Of a stretch of 64,000 bases of DNA, positions 7,972-17,206 are shown in pieces. Source of the DNA: CAVPNY01 sp963706905 (GTDB lineage Bacteria; Chloroflexota; Anaerolineae; Anaerolineales; UBA4823); contig CAVPNY010000012.1 of the NCBI GenBank assembly GCA_963706905.1, positions 434,001 to 498,000 of the forward strand. The letters are read 5' to 3'. The translations under genes and the position numbers were made by a program. Within the stretch, counting starts at the first letter, position 1; each line of letters begins with the position of its first letter. Under the pieces are notes generated by a model, which was not told where the DNA came from, ran no database searches, and was given only the letters and a program-made list of their open reading frames with translations.

Positions 7972-9864
7972 TCAATCTGCTGGCGCTGGTGCAGGTGCAA
8001 GCGGTGCAGGGACGTCCAGGGTTGTAGGCGCCGTTCTCGGTTGTGTGTAAACTGAACCTGGCAAACCATAATCATATGGCTCACCAACCACCTCAAAAGG
8101 AGTGGGATAGTTAATACCCGTTATTGGGGAAGGAATCTGCCATTCAGGCGAGCGGGATTTCCAGGGATTGGGAACGGCAACCTCTCCCTTTCGAACGCTA
8201 ACCAGCACGTTATACACAAAGATCAACACACCCAGGCCAACTGTAAAACCAGCCAATGTGATCATGAACTGCTGCGTATTGATGCCCAGAGCCGGGTCGT
8301 AATCTGCGATCCTCCGGCGCATCCCTAACAATCCGACTTCCATTTGGGAGAGCGATTGTACATAAAAGCCAAGCAACATCAACCAAAAGTGGACCTTGCC
8401 CAGGCGTTCGCTGTACATCTTCCCGGTCATGGTGGGGAACCAGAAATAGATCGCTGCAAAGAAGGGGAATACATAGCCACCAAACATCGTCGCGTGGAAA
8501 TGGCCAACGATGAAGTATGTGTCATGAAGGTGCAAGTCCGTCGCAACTGTCGCATTCGGCGGGCCGCTCAAGCCGCCTAATAAAAAGATCGAAATCGCGC
8601 CTAGCACAAACAACATCGGCGTCTGGAAAGACAGCTTGCCACGCCAGATTGTCGCTATCCAGCTAAAAAACTTAACCCCCGTGGGAATGGCCACCAGCAA
8701 AGTGCTATAAGTGAAAGGCACGCGCAGATAACTAGCCATGCCGGAGGTGAACATGTGGTGCGCCCAAACGAAGAACCCTACCAGCGCAATCGCCATCGAA
8801 GACATTGCAACCCATTTGTATCCAAACAGGGGTTTTCGGGCAAATACTGGGAGTAGCTCACTGATCACCCCAAGCCCGGTCAACACGAAAACATAAACCG
8901 CAGGGTGTGAGTAGAACCAGAACAAGTGCTGGAAGAGAATAACGTTCCCACCCTGCTGCGGGTTGAAGAAATCCATCCCAAAAATGCGCTGGAACAGGAC
9001 CATCTGAAATGAGAGACCGATCAATTGGGTGGCAGTCAAGGCAATTAATGCAGTTGCTAATGCCGACCAAACAAAAATCGGCATACGGAACAGACTCATC
9101 CCTTTTGTTCTGAGCCGTAGCGTGGTCGTAATTACATTGATTGCTCCAAGAATGGAGGACAAGCCTATAAAATACACCCCCAAGAAAAACATCGCAAAAC
9201 CGATCTTAGCCAGATTCGAGCTCAGTGGAGGATACCCGGTCCAACCAGCGTCAATGCCTCCCATCACCAGAGTGCTCAGTAGAAGTACAATCCCAGGGAT
9301 GTTGATCCAGAATGCAAAGGCATTCAACCGGGGGAAAGCCATGTCGTTTGTCCCGATCATCAATGGAACCAGGTAGTTGGACATGGCACCTACCCCAAGC
9401 AGCATCGCACCAATATTTACGATCCCGTGCAGGCTAATCATCGTGTTGAATGTGTCAGATGTGATGTACTGCAATCCTGGCTGAGCCAATTCAGTGCGAA
9501 AGATCATTGCAAACGCACCGGCGACCATCATTATCAGGATTGACGTAATTCCATATTGAATACCGATTACTTTGTGATCAAATGAGACGGTCAGGAATCG
9601 GGCAAAACCGTGTGGACCGTGATCTTCGTGGGATATCTCAGGAGTCTCGATCCCCTTCGCCCACTTGATCCAATCGTTCATGATGCCCGTGGCATACATA
9701 AACGTTATCACACCGACGATAGCCCCACCTACCAAAACAGGCTCAGCATTCCAGGCCGGCAGACCCATCAACACACGAATGATGATCACAATCAAAACAC
9801 CAACAATCGTTCCTACGATCTGGCCGGCAAGCCCACGTACAAGAGAAAGCTTAAAGAAACCCAT
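7972..9864 (-). CDS. ctaD: Cytochrome c oxidase subunit I, A2-type
   Basis: Catalytic subunit, about 630 residues, reducing oxygen to water at the heme a3/CuB centre while pumping protons. The ligand blocks are complete: SLHGIVNIG for heme a, FWFYSHPAVYV for CuB and the cross-linked Tyr, AHHMFTSGM for the CuB His pair, and VGHFHATMFGG for the hemes a3 and a. The YSHP motif, with Ala in place of the usual Glu of HPEVY, marks the A2 subtype as in Thermus and Rhodothermus caa3 enzymes. The frame opens with a TTG at 9876, but ATG 9864 with a GGAGGAA ribosome binding site is the likely start. The C-terminal tail is rich in Pro and Ala. Confidence 0.96.
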   Translation of the reverse strand: MGFFKLSLVRGLAGQIVGTIVGVLIVIIIRVLMGLPAWNAEPVLVGGAIVGVITFMYATGIMNDWIKWAKGIETPEISHEDHGPHGFARFLTVSFDHKVIGIQYGITSILIMMVAGAFAMIFRTELAQPGLQYITSDTFNTMISLHGIVNIGAMLLGVGAMSNYLVPLMIGTNDMAFPRLNAFAFWINIPGIVLLLSTLVMGGIDAGWTGYPPLSSNLAKIGFAMFFLGVYFIGLSSILGAINVITTTLRLRTKGMSLFRMPIFVWSALATALIALTATQLIGLSFQMVLFQRIFGMDFFNPQQGGNVILFQHLFWFYSHPAVYVFVLTGLGVISELLPVFARKPLFGYKWVAMSSMAIALVGFFVWAHHMFTSGMASYLRVPFTYSTLLVAIPTGVKFFSWIATIWRGKLSFQTPMLFVLGAISIFLLGGLSGPPNATVATDLHLHDTYFIVGHFHATMFGGYVFPFFAAIYFWFPTMTGKMYSERLGKVHFWLMLLGFYVQSLSQMEVGLLGMRRRIADYDPALGINTQQFMITLAGFTVGLGVLIFVYNVLVSVRKGEVAVPNPWKSRSPEWQIPSPITGINYPTPFEVVGEPYDYGLPGSVYTQPRTAPTTLDVPAPLAPAPAPAD

Positions 9865-9880
9865 TTCTTCCTCCAATCCT

Positions 9881-10900
9881 TTATTTCAAGCTCTGAATAA
9901 AGGCGATAATGTCGCTGATTTGCTCATCTGTTAATTCAGAGCCAATATTCGCCGGCATCAGGTTTTGGAATCCAGCTGTCAACTTTGCGCCCGGATTATG
10001 GATCGATTCGATTATGTAAGCCTCGTCCACAACAACCGTGGTCCCATCCGACAGAGCCTCGTCTTTACCATACAGTCCTTTCCAACTTGGCCCAACAATC
10101 TGCGTGCCATCGATGCTGTGGCATGCGCGGCAACCATATTGCTGGGTAAGCTGATCACCCCGAGCAACTGGATCGTTTGAAATCGGCGTTACCTGGGATT
10201 GAACCCAGGCATCGAAATCAGCCTGGGATAGAACCTTTACAGGAGCTTCCATACTGTAATGCTGCAGACCACATAGCTCTGCGCAACGCACTTTAAATTC
10301 ACCCACTAGATCTGGTGTGATGCGCAGTTCACGTTCGAAATCATCGCCAGGCAAGAGATCCTGTTTAACCCGAAACTCAGGAACCCAAAATGAGTGGATT
10401 ACATCCGTTGATGTCAATGTTAGAAGTGTCTGCCGGTCAACAGGTAGAATTAATTCCGTTGAGATAATGCCGACATCTGGATACTCGAAACGCCAGGCCC
10501 ATTGCGAACCGACCACTCGTACATTCATAGCCCTCGGTTCTGCTGCCTGGGTATCGTTAAGAGCGATCCCGCCCAGATAAGCAATGAATAGTACAAAACC
10601 AAGCGGGATAATTGTCCAAAGAATTTCCAGGGTCGTATTCCCTTCAGAGTGGGGCCCATCGGTGGTGTCTCCTTTGCGACGCCGGAATACTACGATGCTA
10701 TAAACCATTAAACCGACAATCAGCGAAAAGAGCACTACGATAGCCGAGAAATGAACCCGGAACAGGTTATCAATCGGTTTTGCTTGCAGGCTGGCCTGGA
10801 TAGGCAATAAATACCCCTGTTGCCAGGCAAACTGGAGCCCAATAAAACCCAGGACCATAAGCACAGCAACTACAAAAAATCCGGCTATCAAATGTTTCAT
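9881..10900 (-). CDS. ctaC: Cytochrome c oxidase subunit II with C-terminal cytochrome c (caa3 type)
   Basis: A 339-residue subunit that takes electrons and passes them to subunit I. It has two membrane helices near the N-terminus, then a CuA cupredoxin domain with VIHSFWVPEF and CAELCGLQHYSM (both Cys, His and Met ligands intact), then a class I cytochrome c domain with CRACH heme attachment and LMPANIG as the likely Met ligand. The start at ATG 10900 is chosen because AGGAGAG stands five bases before it. However, the frame continues upstream without a stop into a receiver-like domain to 11350, so a longer 489-residue fusion is formally possible. Subunit I follows 16 bases downstream. Confidence 0.93.
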   Translation of the reverse strand: MKHLIAGFFVVAVLMVLGFIGLQFAWQQGYLLPIQASLQAKPIDNLFRVHFSAIVVLFSLIVGLMVYSIVVFRRRKGDTTDGPHSEGNTTLEILWTIIPLGFVLFIAYLGGIALNDTQAAEPRAMNVRVVGSQWAWRFEYPDVGIISTELILPVDRQTLLTLTSTDVIHSFWVPEFRVKQDLLPGDDFERELRITPDLVGEFKVRCAELCGLQHYSMEAPVKVLSQADFDAWVQSQVTPISNDPVARGDQLTQQYGCRACHSIDGTQIVGPSWKGLYGKDEALSDGTTVVVDEAYIIESIHNPGAKLTAGFQNLMPANIGSELTDEQISDIIAFIQSLK

Positions 10901-11350
10901 GCGATCTCTCCTATTTGATACTTCTTTCGGTTGACTTTCACCATCCGGAAAGCCGATTGCGGTTGATGCTGAGCTTTCATCATCAGTCCAGACCTCCAAC
11001 CAATCTTCGATCTGCGAAGCCGCCATCGTCCGTCGATCGTAAATAATTGCTTCGCTACCCCCTTCCTTCAATGAAAGCAGGACAACCCTTAGCCGCCCCT
11101 CCCCCTCGACGAACCGCGCCAGAAACTCATCCCGGTTAACACGATCATCATCATAGTCAACAATTACCAGGTCAGGTCGGAGGGTGGTTAACGCATTGAG
11201 CGCCTCATCAATCGTAGAAACCATCCCGACGACGATAGCATCCATCTGCTGGCGCCTGTGCAAAAGGCTGCGTAACCCTTCAGCAAATAACGGATGGCTG
11301 GAGGCGATCAGTATTCGCCAGGGTCCACTAGATCCGGCTCTGGTAATCAT
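10901..11350 (-). CDS. Degenerate response-regulator receiver domain, in frame with ctaC
   Basis: From the ATG at 11350 the frame encodes about 120 residues with the receiver fold pattern (WRILIASSHPLFAEGL, then RPDLVIVDYDDD, then RVVLLSLKEGG), followed by a 30-residue acidic and polar linker that reads directly into the coxB start with no stop codon. Asp65 is at the phosphorylation site, but the usual acidic pair is Ser-Ser (SSHP for DDHP) and the conserved Lys of the last loop is missing, so it is probably a pseudo-receiver. The region may be a separate product that stops through a base missing from this sequence, a real fusion, or the first part of two nested products. There is no signal or membrane helix before coxB, so this domain would be cytoplasmic. 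Confidence 0.55.
10906..10912 (-). promoter_or_regulatory. Strong ribosome binding site inside the receiver-coxB frame
   Basis: AGGAGAG lies five bases before ATG 10900 inside the open frame that joins the receiver-like domain to coxB. This is the best Shine-Dalgarno match of the operon and argues that coxB is made as its own polypeptide. Confidence 0.7.
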
Positions 11351-11351
11351 T

Positions 11352-11371
11352 TAGAAGCCCCGAAACTTCTA
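11352..11371. other. Inverted repeat next to the receiver-like start codon
   Basis: TAGAAG (11352-11357) and CTTCTA (11366-11371) form a perfect 6-base inverted repeat with an 8-base spacer, ending one base before the ATG at 11350. It could be an operator or an RNA hairpin that limits translation of the receiver-like segment. Confidence 0.35.
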
Positions 11372-11452
11372 GATTTCACCCCCTTAATCTACCAAAATCG
11401 GTCTTAAATGTCATTCCTTATCATGGACGCGAAGGGTGGATTTTTAAACACA

Positions 11453-11478
11453 AAAGGGTGATTATCTAATCACCCTTT
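11453..11478 (-). terminator. Rho-independent terminator after the two-component genes
   Basis: A perfect 12-base inverted repeat, AAAGGGTGATTA and its complement, with almost no loop. On the minus strand it follows the response regulator stop (11511) and is itself followed by a run of T, so it should end the kinase-regulator transcript before the oxidase operon. Confidence 0.8.
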
Positions 11479-11510
11479 AACTCAATGCGATCGGTTGGAA
11501 AATGCTCAAA

Positions 11511-12149
11511 TTATCTGCGAATCAAACCCATTTGGATGGCTCTGCTGACGGCTTCCGCACGATTGGCTGCTTCAAGTTTCTCGAGAATGTGGCGCACATG
11601 GGTCTTAACGGTATTTTCCGTGATAAAAAGGTCGGAAGCAATTTGTGCGCTGGTCTTTCCAATTGCCAGGCAATCTAGCACTTCCATTTCCCGCTTACTC
11701 AACCCAATCTCCGAGGGCATCCCCCGAGCGTTGCTCACGGCCTTCAACACACGACCGGTTACTTCTGGAGAAAGGACAGATTTTCCATCAGCAACCAAAA
11801 GAATTGCGCGTCTCAACTCTTCTGGCTCAGAATTCTTGAGTAGATACCCATCTGCACCAGCTGCTATCGCTCCAAAAAGATCATCATCATGTTTCGAAAT
11901 GGTCAACATTATGATGCGGAGGTTTTCCACCTTCTGAAGCGCCTCAACAGTCTCAACCCCCCCCATTTCTGGCATATTCACATCAATTAACGCAATATCT
12001 GGCCTGATCCTTTGGATGACATCCAAAGCCTGCCGCCCATTACCAGCTTCACCAACCACCTCGAGTTCTGGCATCTGAGCGAGTAAGCTTACCAGACCAG
12101 CCCGAAATAATGCATGATCATCAACAACAACCAAGCGTACTTTTTTCAC
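11511..12149 (-). CDS. NarL/FixJ-family response regulator
   Basis: A 212-residue two-component regulator. The receiver domain has the acidic pair Asp10-Asp11, phosphoacceptor Asp56 in LIDVNMPEMGG and Lys105 in ADGYLLK. A LuxR-type helix-turn-helix covers about 148-212 (LSKREMEVLDCLAIGKTSAQIA, read here as two short blocks, and ITENTVKTHVRHIL). It should bind DNA as a dimer when phosphorylated by the kinase encoded just upstream. Its GTG start overlaps the kinase stop as GTGA. Because the oxidase operon follows on the same strand after a terminator, respiration genes are plausible targets, but this is inference. Confidence 0.93.
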   Translation of the reverse strand: MKKVRLVVVDDHALFRAGLVSLLAQMPELEVVGEAGNGRQALDVIQRIRPDIALIDVNMPEMGGVETVEALQKVENLRIIMLTISKHDDDLFGAIAAGADGYLLKNSEPEELRRAILLVADGKSVLSPEVTGRVLKAVSNARGMPSEIGLSKREMEVLDCLAIGKTSAQIASDLFITENTVKTHVRHILEKLEAANRAEAVSRAIQMGLIRR

Positions 12150-14002
12150 TGAATTGTCGCTCCATGTGCCAGAGGCAATCGAATTCGAATTATTGTGCCT
12201 TCATGCACCCGACTAATCACCTGGAAGTCGGCACCGATTAATTCAGATCGCTCACGCATCCCCTTTAAGCCATAGCGGGAGGTGGAGGAGATATCTTCTG
12301 GTTCAAAACCGCACCCATCATCCCTGATCTCCAAGATTAATTCGTGATCATCCTTGGAAAGGGATACCCACACCCGGCTGGCATAGGCATGTTTGCGAAT
12401 ATTGCTGAGCGCTTCCTGGAATATTCGAATTAATTGCGCCTGAACTTCTGGAGCCAGACCATTAATATCATGGGATTCTTCCAAGATCCCCTCAAGACCG
12501 CTATTTTCCTCAAACTCAGAGAGCGTCTGCTCTAGCCAATTAAGAATACCACGGCCTTCTGGAGTGATTCTCAACCCATCGATAACCTGGCGCGCATCCA
12601 AATATGCATCAGATAAGACCCGATAAGATTGCCCAAGGCTCTCTTTCAACTTTTCATTATCACCTTGATCCAAGTAATTTTGCATTTGTGCGGTCTGTAA
12701 TTTCAAGAACCCTAATGTCTGCGCCAAGCCATCGTGGATCTCACGTGCCAAACGGGTGCGTTCTGCCATAAGAGTGTTGTATTCAATTTCTGCTAAACGT
12801 TGAGAATTTTGCACAACCAGGGTGACTTGACTTGCTAGAGTCTGCAACAAAGATAATTGGCGGTGATTAAATTTTTGGGTCCGAAAATTAGCACCCAGCA
12901 ATGCTCCCATTGCTGGACCATCCTGGACGATCAGCGGTGCAACCACCAAAGAGCGGATTTCCTCAAAATCAGGTTGCTCACCTTCCATTTCACCGAGTAA
13001 CAGTGGTTTAGTTGAGGCCATAACCCCTCGCACCATCGAATTAACCAGTGTTTGAGACTTATCCGGGTGTTTTCCGACCGAGAGTTGTAACGGTTCGGGA
13101 TCTGAACTCCCCCCTTGAAGATATAACAGAACAAAGTCCGCTTTCAATGTTTCTTGAACATTTTCCAGGAATCTCTGCAATTGGTTCTTAAGATCTGACC
13201 GTCTTTGTACCGCTTGTAATTCGCGTATGGTGGCTAACTCACGACTCCGAAGGCGGATACTCTCTATAGCTAGTGAAGTCTCATCTAGCATTGCGCCAAG
13301 GAATTCCTGGGCATGCTCATCGAGCCGGTTCTCCTCTGGCATGTAGAGATTGAGAATTCCCAATTCGCGATCCCCTCTTCGGAGAGGAAGGCAATAAACA
13401 CTCGCGGTGGGTCCACCAACTCCCCCATTTTGGGTTGGGAAGTTAACCAGAGGGCAAGTACGTGTGAAAGTACCATGGTTCCTGCAAGTCCCGCACCGCT
13501 CCCGCATCACAGGGGATGCCAGATATTCGACCCATGCATTACTAATCTGGTCTGGAAGTTCTCCGAAACTAACTACTGTCATTGGTTGTCCACGTTCATC
13601 AAGGGGAACGTAAGATGCCCCAACTGATCCTACAAGTTCAACAGAAAGCTCAAGAAGCAACTCAATAACTTCCTGCTCATCATCAGCTTCCACAAACTTT
13701 CGGCTAAGTTGTAATACTGCGTCAAGTCTTCGACGTGTATTAATTGAATCACTTTCAATTTCTTGAATCCGAGTTTGAAGTCGAACTAGCTCCCCATAGA
13801 GCTGCACAATTCGATCAACCAGAAAATAGAGGACTATCGCAATAAATAATATGTAGAGGATATTAAGAAAAACATTTCTTAGTGGTAAGACGAATAAAAC
13901 CCCTAAGAAAATCAGAATTACTAGAATAGAAAGACCTGCTATGACCCACCGCACTGAGGAAGTATTTAGAAGAGCAGGCACAGGGATTGTAATTTTCTTC
14001 AC
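12146..14002 (-). CDS. Membrane sensor histidine kinase with GAF domains
   Basis: A 618-residue NarX/DegS-type kinase. Two membrane helices (about 19-41 and 45-62) are joined by a very short loop, so there is almost no external sensor. A coiled coil (66-95) leads to a GAF domain (about 95-250) that contains an unusual cysteine group, Cys170-x2-Cys173-x9-Cys183, then a second GAF-like domain (about 265-405). The HisKA_3 domain has AREIHDGLAQ with His423, and the ATPase domain ends with DDGCGF and GLKGMRER. The start is GTG 14002. It overlaps the regulator by four bases. The cytoplasmic cysteines suggest a redox, oxygen or metal signal, which would fit the neighbouring oxidase genes. Confidence 0.92.
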   Translation of the reverse strand: MKKITIPVPALLNTSSVRWVIAGLSILVILIFLGVLFVLPLRNVFLNILYILFIAIVLYFLVDRIVQLYGELVRLQTRIQEIESDSINTRRRLDAVLQLSRKFVEADDEQEVIELLLELSVELVGSVGASYVPLDERGQPMTVVSFGELPDQISNAWVEYLASPVMRERCGTCRNHGTFTRTCPLVNFPTQNGGVGGPTASVYCLPLRRGDRELGILNLYMPEENRLDEHAQEFLGAMLDETSLAIESIRLRSRELATIRELQAVQRRSDLKNQLQRFLENVQETLKADFVLLYLQGGSSDPEPLQLSVGKHPDKSQTLVNSMVRGVMASTKPLLLGEMEGEQPDFEEIRSLVVAPLIVQDGPAMGALLGANFRTQKFNHRQLSLLQTLASQVTLVVQNSQRLAEIEYNTLMAERTRLAREIHDGLAQTLGFLKLQTAQMQNYLDQGDNEKLKESLGQSYRVLSDAYLDARQVIDGLRITPEGRGILNWLEQTLSEFEENSGLEGILEESHDINGLAPEVQAQLIRIFQEALSNIRKHAYASRVWVSLSKDDHELILEIRDDGCGFEPEDISSTSRYGLKGMRERSELIGADFQVISRVHEGTIIRIRLPLAHGATIQ

Positions 14003-14107
14003 ATCTTTAATTTTACCTGAAATTAATCCCTCTATTTAGAGTAAATTAGCCAAAAATTGCTTACACAACAGTTGATTTACCTGAATTCGGTTGCAAGGAT
14101 CTTTATC

Positions 14108-14140
14108 ATTGATTTGTGGGGTGAAACATCCCCAATCAAT
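14108..14140. other. Bulged inverted repeat between cytochrome c and kinase genes
   Basis: ATTGATT/AATCAAT (7 bases) continues through a TGT bulge into GGGG/CCCC with an 8-base loop. It lies after the cytochrome c stop and before the kinase start on the minus strand. No T-run follows, so it may be a weak terminator or a regulatory hairpin. Confidence 0.35.
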
Positions 14141-14179
14141 AATTAATTTCCTCCTTTTCCCCTATTACAAACAGCTAAA

Positions 14180-14638
14180 TTAACTCCCCATCGTTCTCAC
14201 ATAGGTAATAACTTGCCAGATTTGCTCATCATTCAATAATCCTTTCCAGGCTGGCATCAAGGAATTAAAAGGATCCATCAAACCACCTTCTGAGATGCGC
14301 CAGAAAAGATAGTCATCACTCAAATTGTTCTGGTTTTCAGCCAGGTTCTGGGGTTTTGGATTCAACCCGCCCGACGCCGGTCCATCCCCCTTTCCACCAG
14401 TTCCGTGACACGACGAACAATTTGCCTGGTACAGGTTCTTGCCTTCTTCCAGAGTATCTGCATCGTTCTTTAACGGGTTCGATAAACCGGAATAATTATC
14501 CGGTGGCGTCTTCTGGGTATCTGTCAGATCCTGAGAAAGACCAGAAGAATTCGATGAATCACTTCCCCCATTGCCACTACAGGCTAGCAACGTGAGGATC
14601 AAAATGAGCGAGACCATTCCAAGTTTTAACATTTTCAT
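14180..14638 (-). CDS. Lipoprotein cytochrome c, single heme
   Basis: About 152 residues with a lipoprotein signal (LTLLACSG) and a Ser/Asn/Gly-rich linker that tethers a class I cytochrome c domain to the outer face of the membrane. The heme site is CSSCH and the probable Met ligand is in SLMPAWKG. The frame opens with a GTG at 14653; ATG 14638 is preferred because a full signal peptide follows. It lies directly after the bcp-like gene and close to the regulatory genes for respiration. It could donate electrons to the caa3 oxidase or accept them from a quinol-oxidising complex; the sequence does not tell which. Confidence 0.85.
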   Translation of the reverse strand: MKMLKLGMVSLILILTLLACSGNGGSDSSNSSGLSQDLTDTQKTPPDNYSGLSNPLKNDADTLEEGKNLYQANCSSCHGTGGKGDGPASGGLNPKPQNLAENQNNLSDDYLFWRISEGGLMDPFNSLMPAWKGLLNDEQIWQVITYVRTMGS

Positions 14639-14661
14639 CTTATTCTTATCCACAATGGTAT

Positions 14662-15131
14662 TTACTTCGGCAGCGTCTTCAATTCAGCCAGCACTTCAAC
14701 GCTGTGTTCAGCAGGTTTGACGTTCTCAAAGACCTTAATAATCCGGGAATCAGGCCCAATTAAAAAGTCGTGCGTAAGATACCATCATATTCCCTACCCA
14801 TTAATTTCTTACGCCCCCAGACACCATATAAGCTGGCAATCTGGTGATCTGGGTCTGCCAATAAAGTAAATGGAAGTTCGTATTTAGCCTTGAATTTGGC
14901 ATGTGATTTTGATGTATCCGGGCTAATCCCCAGAATGGTGACACCTGCCTTATCGTATTCACTATAATCATCCCGAAAATTGCAGGCCTCCTTAGTACAA
15001 CCCGGGGTATCGTCCTTTGGATAAAAATATAGAAGGACTGCCTTTCCAATATAATCGGATAGACGAAACTCCTGCCCAAACTCGTTCATCAAAGTAAATT
15101 CAGGGGCTTTGTTTCCAGCGGCTAATGGCAT
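14662..15131 (-). pseudogene. bcp: Bcp-type peroxiredoxin, frameshifted near the C-terminus
   Basis: Thioredoxin-dependent thiol peroxidase that reduces hydroperoxides. The first 123 residues are intact and include PGCTKEACNF with the peroxidatic and resolving Cys. After GILRTTF the frame meets a TAA. Adding one T to the T5 run at 14762-14766 restores LIGPDSRIIKVFENV and a normal C-terminus ending at 14662, eight bases before the cytochrome c frame. The full protein would be about 156 residues, the usual family length. The clean tail after the break suggests a one-base sequencing error or very recent mutation rather than old decay. Confidence 0.85.
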
Positions 15132-15178
15132 ATTCTTGTCTCCTTCTTCCTGATCTATGGTTGATTTCCGAATTCAAT

Positions 15179-17178
15179 TTAATTCAATTCCGCGACTACC
15201 TGACCCATAATTGAGATGTCATAACCAGGCAAACTTGAAACAACCTTCCGGAACTCATCATCTCTTAAGACTTTAAATAAAGGGTCGAGAAGCTCGCTGT
15301 CGAAAAAGACTGCCGGGATAACCAAGTCGTACCGCTCAGCAAATAGAGGCAAGAAATCCAAATCAAGCGCATAAGCAGCTGCTGCGATGCCCAAACCACA
15401 ATCGGCTCTGCCACCGGCTACTGCAGCTGCCACCGCAAGATGCGTGTACTCCTCGCGCTCATAACCCTGGATATTATCCCTGTTCACCCCGATCAATTCA
15501 AGTTGGTAATCCAAAAGTACACGCGTCCCTGCCCTCTCTGCCGATTCACAAAAACAACTTCCTGCCTGGGTAAATCCAACAGACCATGAATATCCTTCGG
15601 GTTTCCCTTCGCTACGATCAGCCCTTGTTGCCTACCGACTAACGACATCACCACAACGGGGATTTCCGGAATGTAATGCCGAATATAAGCCAGATTGTAT
15701 TCACCAGAATCGGTATCAAGAAGATGAGAACCAGCCAGATGAGCTTCACCACGTTTTATGGCAAGCAACCCTCCCAGGCTTCCAGCATTGGCTGAAGAAA
15801 AACGGCGGTTGTGACGCGAAAGGAATTGAGCGAGTATATCCAACGTAATGTCGTGGGAACCAATCGTAAAAATAGTTTGCCTAATTTCCTCCGGATCACA
15901 ATATAACCGGACATCTACATCCGAACCAGCCGGCAAGCCCTGTGATCCACGCGGCAATATAACAATACCATCTGCCCTGGAAAGCGAAGTGATGACACCT
16001 GCACCGCGAGCCAGGGGAGCAGCCAAAATTCGGTCCTCAACCTGACCAACCGCAACCCGAACATAGTCGTCGTCGCCTGCCGGAGAACTAATTTTCCGGG
16101 TCAGGGTGGCCTTAATCGTCGTTGGATTGTTGGGCTGGCGACCAAGCCATTTCGCCAATAAAGGTTCTACAAATATTTCTCCGGTGAGTGCAGCAGATAC
16201 TGGATAACCAGGGACACCAATAATTGGTACGCAGATCGTTTCACGCCCGCTAGTCTCGGTTTGTGTATTTCTCGTTTTACGGATCAATCCCAGGATAACC
16301 GGGTGACCGGGTCGAATGGCTACGCCGTGTACCAACAAATCTCCCAATTGTTCAATGATCTGGGCCGAGTAATCTTCGGACCCTGCTGACGAGCCGGCGT
16401 TCAGCAAAATCAGATCGAAATCTTGCGCTGCCAATTCAACCTGTTGGCGGATAATTTCGGAATTGTCTGGTGTAATTGGAAACCGAGTTGCCAAACCACC
16501 CCAAGAATTAACCTGACCAGCCAGTACAAGCGAATTAAATTCGATAATCTCCCCAGGCTTAGCTGGTTGCCCGATAGGGATAAGCTCACTGCCAGATGGC
16601 AAAATGGCCACGCGTGGTCGTATGGAGACACGTACAGTTGCATGCCCACTCGCTGCAATTGCACCGAGATCGACTGGTCTGAGGCGGTGGCCTTCTGGTA
16701 TGACAAGCTGAGAGGCAATCATGTCCTCACCCATCGAGCGGATATTACTCCAGGGGGTAAACGCAGATCGAATCCAAATCGTATTCGGCGACCTCGCCTG
16801 AGAAGTTAAATTGCCCCCTTCATCCAAAGGTTCCACATTCTCGATAGGAATAACCGCATCTGCCCATTCAGGCAGCACATCGCCTGTATCTAAATATTGG
16901 GTTTGGGCAGGTACTTTCAAGAGAATCGGGGTTGTCGGATCTGCACCTTTCGTATCGTTCGAACGGACAGCATATCCATCCATGGCCGAGGCATGATAGT
17001 GCGGTGATGAGATTTTTGCCCATACCGGTTCTGCCAGGACTCTATCTAGCGCGTGTTCATCCAGGGCGATTTCTTCGATCCCTAATCTACCCCACTTCCC
17101 AACCTCTTGAAGAGCATCTTCTAGCTTCTTCCAGGCCTCGCCAAATGGGATATCGTGCAGATATGTCAAGTTTTGCAT
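15179..17178 (-). pseudogene. MoeA with C-terminal substrate-binding-like domain, frameshifted
   Basis: Molybdopterin molybdenumtransferase (MoeA) fused to a PBP-like domain related to ModE/LysR-type ligand-binding modules (COG1910). MoeA inserts molybdate into adenylylated molybdopterin. Residues about 1-415 show MoeA blocks (HYHASAMDGYAVRS, GDVLPEWADAVI, LNAGSSAGSEDYS, GVPGYPVSAAL). The PBP-like part starts at about 430 (TIGSHDITLDILAQ) and contains GSLGGLLAIKRGEAHLAGSHL. The frame breaks at RQRG: adding one G to the GGG at 15532-15534 gives RGAGTRVLLDYQLELIG and joins the rest, which ends at 15179 with YEREEYTHLAVAAAVA and the GRADCGLGI motif. The second MoeA lies just upstream. Confidence 0.85.
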
Positions 17179-17206
17179 GAGGGGTCAATGATCCTAATTC
17201 ATCCGA

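Noticed and set aside
9865..9876. TTG start for ctaD at 9876
   Set aside because: The TTG lies inside the GGAGGAA ribosome binding site of ATG 9864.
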